Positions 57,922-64,000 of a stretch of 64,000 bases of DNA are shown here, in pieces. Source of the DNA: Erodium maritimum (lineage: Eukaryota > Streptophyta > Magnoliopsida > Geraniales > Geraniaceae). A model generated the notes under the pieces. That model saw only the letters and a list, made by a program, of their open reading frames with translations, was not told where the DNA came from and searched no databases. How positions within the stretch are numbered: the first letter of the stretch is position 1; every line of letters starts with the position of its first letter. The stretch spans positions 31,393,825-31,457,824 of the forward strand of contig OY997591.1 in assembly GCA_963921825.1 (NCBI GenBank). Direction: 5' to 3'. The translations under genes and the position numbers were made by a program.

Positions 57922-60900
57922 ATGGCAAATTCAGCGAACATTAATAGTTTGTCATTAAAAACCATTCTTGACAGGGTCAAGCTAAATGGGACAAACTATT
58001 TGGACTGGTACAGAATTTTGAGGATAGTCCTCAAGTCTGAACGCAAAGAATATGTCCTTGACAAGGCTGTCTCTAAGACCATATCAGAGTTACATGAAGT
58101 GTCATTAACTGCTGAGAAGAATATCTCAGGGATCTGGGATCCAAGGATATTCTGATGGTCAACAAGGGAATTGGAAGTGGCAAGGGCTGGGCCCATGCGC
58201 ACTTGGTAGGAAAGATGAGACACCTGAGAATGTCTTCTTCTACTGCCAACAGCCTGGTCATTGGAACCGGGATTACAGGAAGTTCACGGCTGATCTGAAG
58301 AAGGGCAGTGGGACCGCGCCTTCATCAAATAGCCTGGATGATCTGAAGAAGGGCAGTAGGACTGCGCCTTCATCAGGAAACCTGGATGATCTAAGGAAGG
58401 GCGGTGGGACCGTGCCTTCATTCGGTATTAACTATATAGAGCTACATCTCTCTACTTCCAAAGATTCATGGGTATTAGATACCATGACTGAATCTCACAC
58501 ATGCAGTAATATATGGTGGCTGAAAGTAGGAGAGATTTGGAAAGCACGAAATGGACCTCAGAGTTGTGGCAACTGCTGTAGGATCCATGAGTCTTGCTTT
58601 GCCAAGAGGCCTTGTCTTAGTATTGTATAATGTATATTGCATACCTACTCTTAGTAGGAATATTATATCTGTATCCGTGTTTGACATGGAAGGATATAAT
58701 GTTAATATTGGAAATGGAGTTTTCAATGTTCTATGCAATGATATGTTTTATACCAGTACTGACATGGTTGGAGGATTGTACATATTAGATATGGGTAACA
58801 ATGCCTCAAGTTCTATATATTCCGTTAATACCAAGAGGTCTAAATCCAACGATTTAAACCTAACTCTGTTATGGTACTGTCATTTGGGTCGCATAAACAA
58901 GAAGCGCCTATCAGCACTTCAGAAGTGCGGGCTTTCAGGTTCATTCGAATTCCATTCGATCGATAGGTGCAAGGTTTGTTTGATGGGCAAAATGACTAAA
59001 GTGCCCTTTATCGATCGCGATGAAAGGGCGGGTGAATTATTGGGGCTGATACACTCGAATGTGTGTAGACCAATAAGTTCACTTGCCAGGAGGGGTTTTA
59101 ACTACTTTATCACATTTACTGATGATTACAGTAAATATGGTTATGTCTCTTCGGTGAGACATAAGTCTGAAGCTTTTGATAAATTCAAAGAGTTTAAGAC
59201 TATAGTAGAAAACCAGCTCGACAAAGGTATTAAGGCACTTCGATTGGATCGAGGTGGAAATTACTTGACCACAGAGTTATTAGATCATCTAAAAGAGAAT
59301 GGGATCCTTTTGGAATGGACTCCTCCTAGGTCACTGTAGTTGAAAGGTGTAGCCAAACGGAGAAATCGGACATTGTTAGACAATGGTCTGTTCCATGATT
59401 AGTTGGACTGATCTCCCAATCTCTTTTAGGGGTTTTGCTCTAGAGACGACCGCATTCATAGTGAATCGGGCTTCGACGAATGGTGTGGAAGGGACACCAT
59501 TTTAAAAATGGTACGGGATGATGCCCGCTTTGTCCTTCCTAAAGATTTGTGGTTGCGAGGCTTATGTGAAACATTTGGTTTCGACTAAGCTCGAACCAAG
59601 ATCTGAGATATGCACCTTCGTGTGGTATCCCAAAGCAACAAGGGGATACTATTTCTACAATCCCAGTGAGAACATGGTGTTCGTCGCTTGGGGTGGGGTC
59701 TTTATGGAAAAGAAGTTTTGTTTCCAAAGACGTCATTGAGAGGACTGTGCATCTCGAAGAAATTCAGGATGGTACAGATCTGTCTAAACCAATTGGCAAC
59801 CCAGTAGAAAGGAGCCAGAGATTGTCGTAGAGTAAGAACCAATTCCTGTTACAATTCCGGAAGGTCCAAGGCGATTTGAAAGGATCAATCTTCCACCTCC
59901 AAGATATGGTATCCGGAGGTGACAATGAAGTCATGGTGGATCACGATGATCCAGCCACCTTTCAGGAAGTCGTGGATGGGCCCAACTCCGAGTTATGGCT
60001 GGGGGCCATGAAGGAGGAAATGCAATCCATGTCGGACAACCGAGTCTGGGAACCGGTTGATCCCATCAATGGTGTAAGGACCATAGGATGCAAATGGATC
60101 TTCAAGGTGAAGATGGACATGGACGGCAACCCTCTGACCTATAAAGCTCAACTGGTGGCGAAAGGTTATAGGCAGATCCAATGGATTGACTATGAGGAAA
60201 CCTTCTCCTTAGTGGCTATGGTCAAAATCGATCCAAATTCTTCTTGACATAACTGCGTATCATAATTACGAGATATGGCAAGTGGATGTCAAAACCGTTT
60301 TCCTAAATGGAAATTTGACTGAGTACGTTTGTATGTCTCGGCCCAAAGGTTTTGACGATCCGAAGAATAAAGGAAAGATTTATAAGTTGTTGAAATCCAT
60401 TTATGGATTGAAACGAACTTCTCGGAGTTGGATCCTTCGTTTTGATGAAGCTGTAATTGGATTTGGCTTAATCAAGAACGAGGATGAATCTTGCGTTTAT
60501 AAGAAGGCTAGTGGGAGCAATATTACCTTTCTGGTTCTCATTGAAAACGACATCCCAACCTTGCACGAGACTAAAGCTTGGTTGAGGAAGTGTTTTTCAA
60601 TAAAGGACTTAGGCGATGCTTCTCATATCTTAAGGATTAAGATATGTAGAGATCGCACCAAGAGGGTCTTGGATTTAAGTCAGGGAACCTATGTGAACAA
60701 GGCATTGAGTAGGTTCTTAATGCTCGATTCAAAGAAAGGACTCTTACCCACTAGTCATGGCATTCATCTCAGCAAGACTTAGTGTCCTAAGACACCTGAT
60801 GAGATGAAAAGGATGATGAGAATCCTATGCGCCTGGGGGCAGGATCGATCATATATGCCATGACATGTATGAGACCAGACGTCTCGTAAGCCTTATGTTG

Positions 60901-61300
60901 TACCAGTAGACATCATTCTAACCTGGGGGAAAGATGATGCTGAACTAGTCGTCGAAGGATGAGTAGACGCTAGTTTTCCAAGACAAATCCAGATGACTTT
61001 AGAAGTCAATCAGGATATGTGTTTACGCTGAATGGCAGAGCTTTAGCTGGGAAAGCGTAAAGCAAGATACCATTGCCGAATCTACGACAGAGGCCAAGTA
61101 CATGGATGCTGCAGAGGCAGCTAAGGAGGCTATGTGGATTTGGAAATTCATGGCAGGGCTGGGTGTAATTAAAAACCCATCCAGTCCGGTGAATCCATTT
61201 TGCGACAACACAAGGGCCATTGCGCAAGCTAAAAGCCTAGATCGCATAACAAATCCAAACATGTACTGCGGCGTATCCACCTCATCAGATAAATACTGAA
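57922..61300 (+). other. Copia gag-pol fossil region
   Basis: Gag-like start MANSANINSLSLKTILDRVK and LNGTNYLDWYRILRIVLKSE near 57922-58050. GAG-pre-integrase words (YCHLGRINKKRLSALQKCG, CKVCLMGKMTKVPF) and an integrase core (FITFTDDYSKYGYVSSVRHK) lie at about 58870-59330. Reverse transcriptase words (WIFKVKMDMDGNPLTYKAQL, DVKTVFLNGNLTEYVCMSRP) are at about 60090-60780, and RNase H-like words (DAAEAAKEAMWIWKFM) at about 61102-61160. It is broken throughout. Three tandem 48-bp units lie at 58292-58430. Confidence 0.85.
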
Positions 61301-61450
61301 CTGAGGTGAAGTGAAGATAACCGATATTGCAATAGATGATAACATAGCCAACCCTTTGACTAAGGCAGTGTCACTGCCTGAACATGTTAGACATGTAAAG
61401 TCGATGGGGACATATTGGAGTTTAGATTGGAACTAGGGCAAGTGGGAGAT

Positions 61451-63125
61451 TGTTAGTCTTAGTGCCCGTAGTTCAATCCTAAATGTCCAAATGTATATAT
61501 CATCGTTAGCAATAAAATTAAAGCGGCTTTATATTACTTATGTGTTGGAGTAATATATCGATATGTGCTCTGATCTATGCCCACCATGCGAATAGAACCA
61601 TAGATCGAGATAGATCACACTCGATGGGTCCCTAGTCAACAAAGCTTCACTAGAAGCGACTAGTATGAAAGATGGCTCTTTATGGCTTACATTCTGTTAG
61701 TCATTGGAATGGGATTCCGGAGTCTGATCATAGATATCATGTGGGACATGATATTGGACGACCCGCCCTGAATATGTGCCATAGATTAAGTCATGAACAT
61801 ATTCAGTGTTGTAGCTTGTCATGTATCCTTAGACCAAGGAGTCTTTGTGATCGCTATGTAGTCAACAACTGAGTTTGACCTGAGCCTAACGTTGTCCGTA
61901 ACAGGGCTTCCATAATGGCCAGGATTGGCTTGGGGACGGGCTACATGAGTGACACGAAAGACGGCTAAGGGATTTATCCCTCATACTAAGGTATGGGAAA
62001 GATATCGGTTCTCGGCCACTTGATCGAGAGTGACTGGAAGAATAGCATGGCCATGCACATGATACTGGGTATCATATCTTCAGTCATCTCACATATCAAG
62101 GAACGGTGATTGAGAATAATAAGGATGACGGCTCTATGCCTTATCTCAATCAGGATATCGGAGATAAAAGGATAATGACAGGGACGACGGAAAGGTTAGA
62201 ATCGACAGGGTCGATTCGTTATGTAGTGTCAGGCAATACTAAAGTCTCGTTAGTTGCCACTTAAGTAGGATCAAGTAAAATGGGATTTTACGTTGATCTA
62301 TTGACATGCATAAACCTAAGGGTCACACCGGAGGATGAAACTCATTGACACATTTATGGAGAATGGCCAAAAGGGAGTTGTCTCGGGACATGACCAAAAC
62401 TGGGTTTTGGGTCATGTGCCCGTAAGTGAATAGGACTTTACGGATCGAGACAAGGCTTGGAGTCTTGGGATTGATCGCGTCGGATAATGTTGGACATTTC
62501 CGGTATGGAAGGCATGGAGGCGATGAGCGAATCACGGGACCTCGTTGGAAATGGTCACGGGCCATGTTCCAAGAGGCCCATGAAAGGCCCATGCAACCAA
62601 GGCCCATGGAACTAATTAATCAAGTCTTGATTAATTAGTACTAAGTAAGCAAGACAAGGATTAAGGTGTTGGTGATTCACCACCTAACCCAATCTTGTCT
62701 TGCCATACTTTGTCCTATTTACACCTTACTTGACACCATACTTGTCCCATGCCTTTAGTTGGACAAGTATGGGTTTTGTTATGTTTAAGTCATCTTTTTT
62801 CAACATAACAAACACAAGACAAGAATAGGAAACACATTTTCTCTCCTTCTTCCATGGCCATTTCGGGTTTGGCTAGTTTCCTCCTCCATTTTTGTGTTCT
62901 TGAGTCATCAAAGAGAAGAACTACGTGGCTTTGATTCCCGTGTGGATACGTAGGCGTCTTGGAGACTCAAGCCAATCATTCGTTAACCGGTGTTCTTGTT
63001 TTGGTAAGAACTAGTGCTGAATTTTTCTCTTGTTAATCCATTCTTTGTTAGTTGTTTCATGGTTCTAATGGTCTCTTGGTTTTCATTGATTTTCCGCTGC
63101 GAGTTGGTTCATCTCCAACCCTAAC
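61451..63125 (+). repeat. 3' LTR of the copia element, lacking its terminal bases
   Basis: Nearly identical to the 5' LTR, but it stops about 13 bases short: after CATCTCCAACCCTA the sequence passes into the 120-bp host duplication at 63126. The canonical CCAACA end is absent. Confidence 0.9.
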
Positions 63126-63245
63126 TTGAGTCCTGTTTTGTTTTGTGCTTGTGCAGTACGGGGTTACTGGCACAGTGTTTGTGTGTTGCTGCGTGAAACG
63201 TTTTTAAACTGTCACGACTCGACTCAGGAGCGCTCCTGTGGTCGA
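63126..63245 (+). repeat. Right copy of the 120-bp direct duplication
   Basis: Identical to 54558-54677. It joins the truncated 3' LTR to the continuing Tekay-2 leader (GCGTGACGGTGTTGATATC at 63246). Confidence 0.95.
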
Positions 63246-63750
63246 GCGTGACGGTGTTGATATCAAGTGGCTACAACGTAGTTCGGGGAAGCCTGGACGG
63301 GGTTGTAACTACCTGATGTCAAGAAATGAGGTTTTTAATGGAGTGGAAAGGGTTTTAAAATTGGTTGGCCCTGTGGGCGTGTTTTGGGTTTGGTTGGCCC
63401 GGTGGGCGTGTGTGACTTTGGTTGGCCCAGTGGGCGTGTATTGTTGTTACTCGGCCGTGTTGGCTTATGTTTGAGGTCGGTCTTGAGTTGTCGTTTTGGT
63501 TGTGGTTGTTGTTTCACTGTGTGGTTGGTTGGTCATTGCGTGTTTTGGTGCACGTTGGTGCGGTCTCTTTGAGGTTTCGTTTACTAATGCAAATATTTAA
63601 AGTACTAATAGCGTGAGCGGCGTGACGTATTAGTGATATACGCACTAGAGTAAGCTTAGACCGTGTGAACGTTAACGTCCTTGAACTTGTTGTGTTTATC
63701 TGAGTTCGCAAACTGAACGTTTGCGTGTATCCGTGCAGAGGATACTAACT
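63246..63750 (+). other. Tekay-2 leader, second part
   Basis: Matches the Tekay-1 leader on both sides of the GTGCGC array but lacks the array. Three tandem units of about 29 bp around TTGGTTGGCCCGGTGGGCGTG lie at 63362-63440. The short sequence before gag (GAACGTTTGCGTGTATCCGTG) is conserved with Tekay-1. Confidence 0.7.
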
Positions 63751-64000
63751 ATGGCTCACGGTAGACGCGGACGAGCATCGGGAGCACGGGGTCAAGCGCC
63801 CACGCGGTGCCGGCGGGGACGGTCAGCGGGGACACCGGGAAGGGTGCCAACCGTTGAGCCCGCCGAGTACGCGGAAGCGCAAGGCACTCCTGTCGGAGAG
63901 GACAGGAGAAGCGACGCGGGGCCGTCTGCAGGCACACCCGGCGTTCCACCCGTCGCAGACCCTCCCGTCATGGCTGCCTTGGATGAGCTGACCAGGACAG
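63751..64000 (+). other. Tekay-2 gag, N-terminal part
   Basis: Begins MAHGRRGRASGARGQAPTRC and continues [17 protein letters not shown], then [16 protein letters not shown], closely matching Tekay-1 gag. It is open to the window edge. The rest of the element is not visible. Confidence 0.85.

Larger units (their letters stand above)
54678..63125 (+). mobile_element. Ty1/copia element inserted in the Tekay-2 leader
   Basis: The 5' LTR is 54678-56365 (1688 bp, TGTTAGTC...CCAACA), the internal region 56366-61450, and the 3' LTR 61451-63125. The primer site TGGTATCAGAGCC at 56367 matches initiator tRNA-Met, and AAGTGGGAGAT precedes the 3' LTR. Domain order is gag, GAG-pre-integrase and integrase, reverse transcriptase, RNase H, as in copia. 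The internal coding region is heavily broken, with roughly ten or more breaks. By eye the LTRs differ at only about three sites in 1.67 kb, suggesting an insertion of roughly 0.1 million years. I do not assign a lineage. Confidence 0.92.
51314..64000 (+). mobile_element. Second Ty3/gypsy chromovirus (Tekay-2), runs off right edge
   Basis: The 5' LTR is 51314-54430 (3117 bp), TGTAAAACCCGCTTC...GGGCGTGACA. The primer site TTGGTATCAGAGCTC is at 54433. The leader is interrupted by a copia element and a 120-bp host duplication, and resumes at 63246. Gag begins at 63751 with MAHGRRGRASGARGQ and matches Tekay-1 gag to the window end. The pol genes and 3' LTR are outside, so completeness cannot be judged. 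The left neighbour bases are CCACC; no partner duplication is visible. Confidence 0.88.

Overview
This is a nuclear fragment of a flowering plant, probably a eudicot; I cannot name the species. The evidence is GT-AG introns, a plant beta-COP gene, an AFR-type F-box/kelch gene, and a dense nest of plant LTR retrotransposons, L1-type LINEs, Mutator-like elements (MULEs) and a pogo-type element. I see only two host genes. By my own boundary calls, transposable elements and their relics cover roughly 80% of the 64 kb.

Layout. 1-1313: an inverted chromovirus LTR set in an inverted copia LTR. 1517-2059: a degenerate minisatellite. 2070-3937: a MULE with a perfect 9-bp target duplication. 4489-10112 (minus, leader exon to about 10965): coatomer beta subunit, four coding exons, 948 codons. 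11137-25900: three head-to-tail LINE units flanked by a single 16-bp duplication. The third unit is split by an Athila-like non-autonomous LTR element in the rare form LTR-internal-LTR-internal-LTR. 26875-31764: a decayed pogo-type element that received a second MULE and a short LINE; that LINE holds a solo copia LTR. 31979-44669: a third MULE holding an 11.4-kb Ty3/gypsy Tekay/Del chromovirus. 45004-45990 (minus): AFR. 46431-49520: a LINE nested in an oppositely oriented LINE. 50861-51313: a LINE tail cut by a second chromovirus that runs off the right edge and holds an 8.4-kb copia element.

The two genes are unrelated in function. beta-COP serves Golgi COPI coats, and AFR is an SCF-type F-box protein of phytochrome A signalling. 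Each keeps a short flank between repeat blocks. Most insertion boundaries are fixed by target-site duplications visible in the sequence, so the order of insertion can be read.

The most unusual observations are: (1) three MULEs with different end sequences whose terminal repeats share the same roughly 30-bp spacing of four TACCC-type boxes; (2) a triple-LTR element whose middle LTR is a chimera, placing an unequal crossover within 28 bp; (3) a copia element bounded by a perfect 120-bp host duplication, with no proper end on its 3' LTR; (4) two LINE families that carry ORF1 but no ORF2; (5) chromovirus LTRs with unrelated 5' parts joined to a shared, palindrome-rich 3' part.
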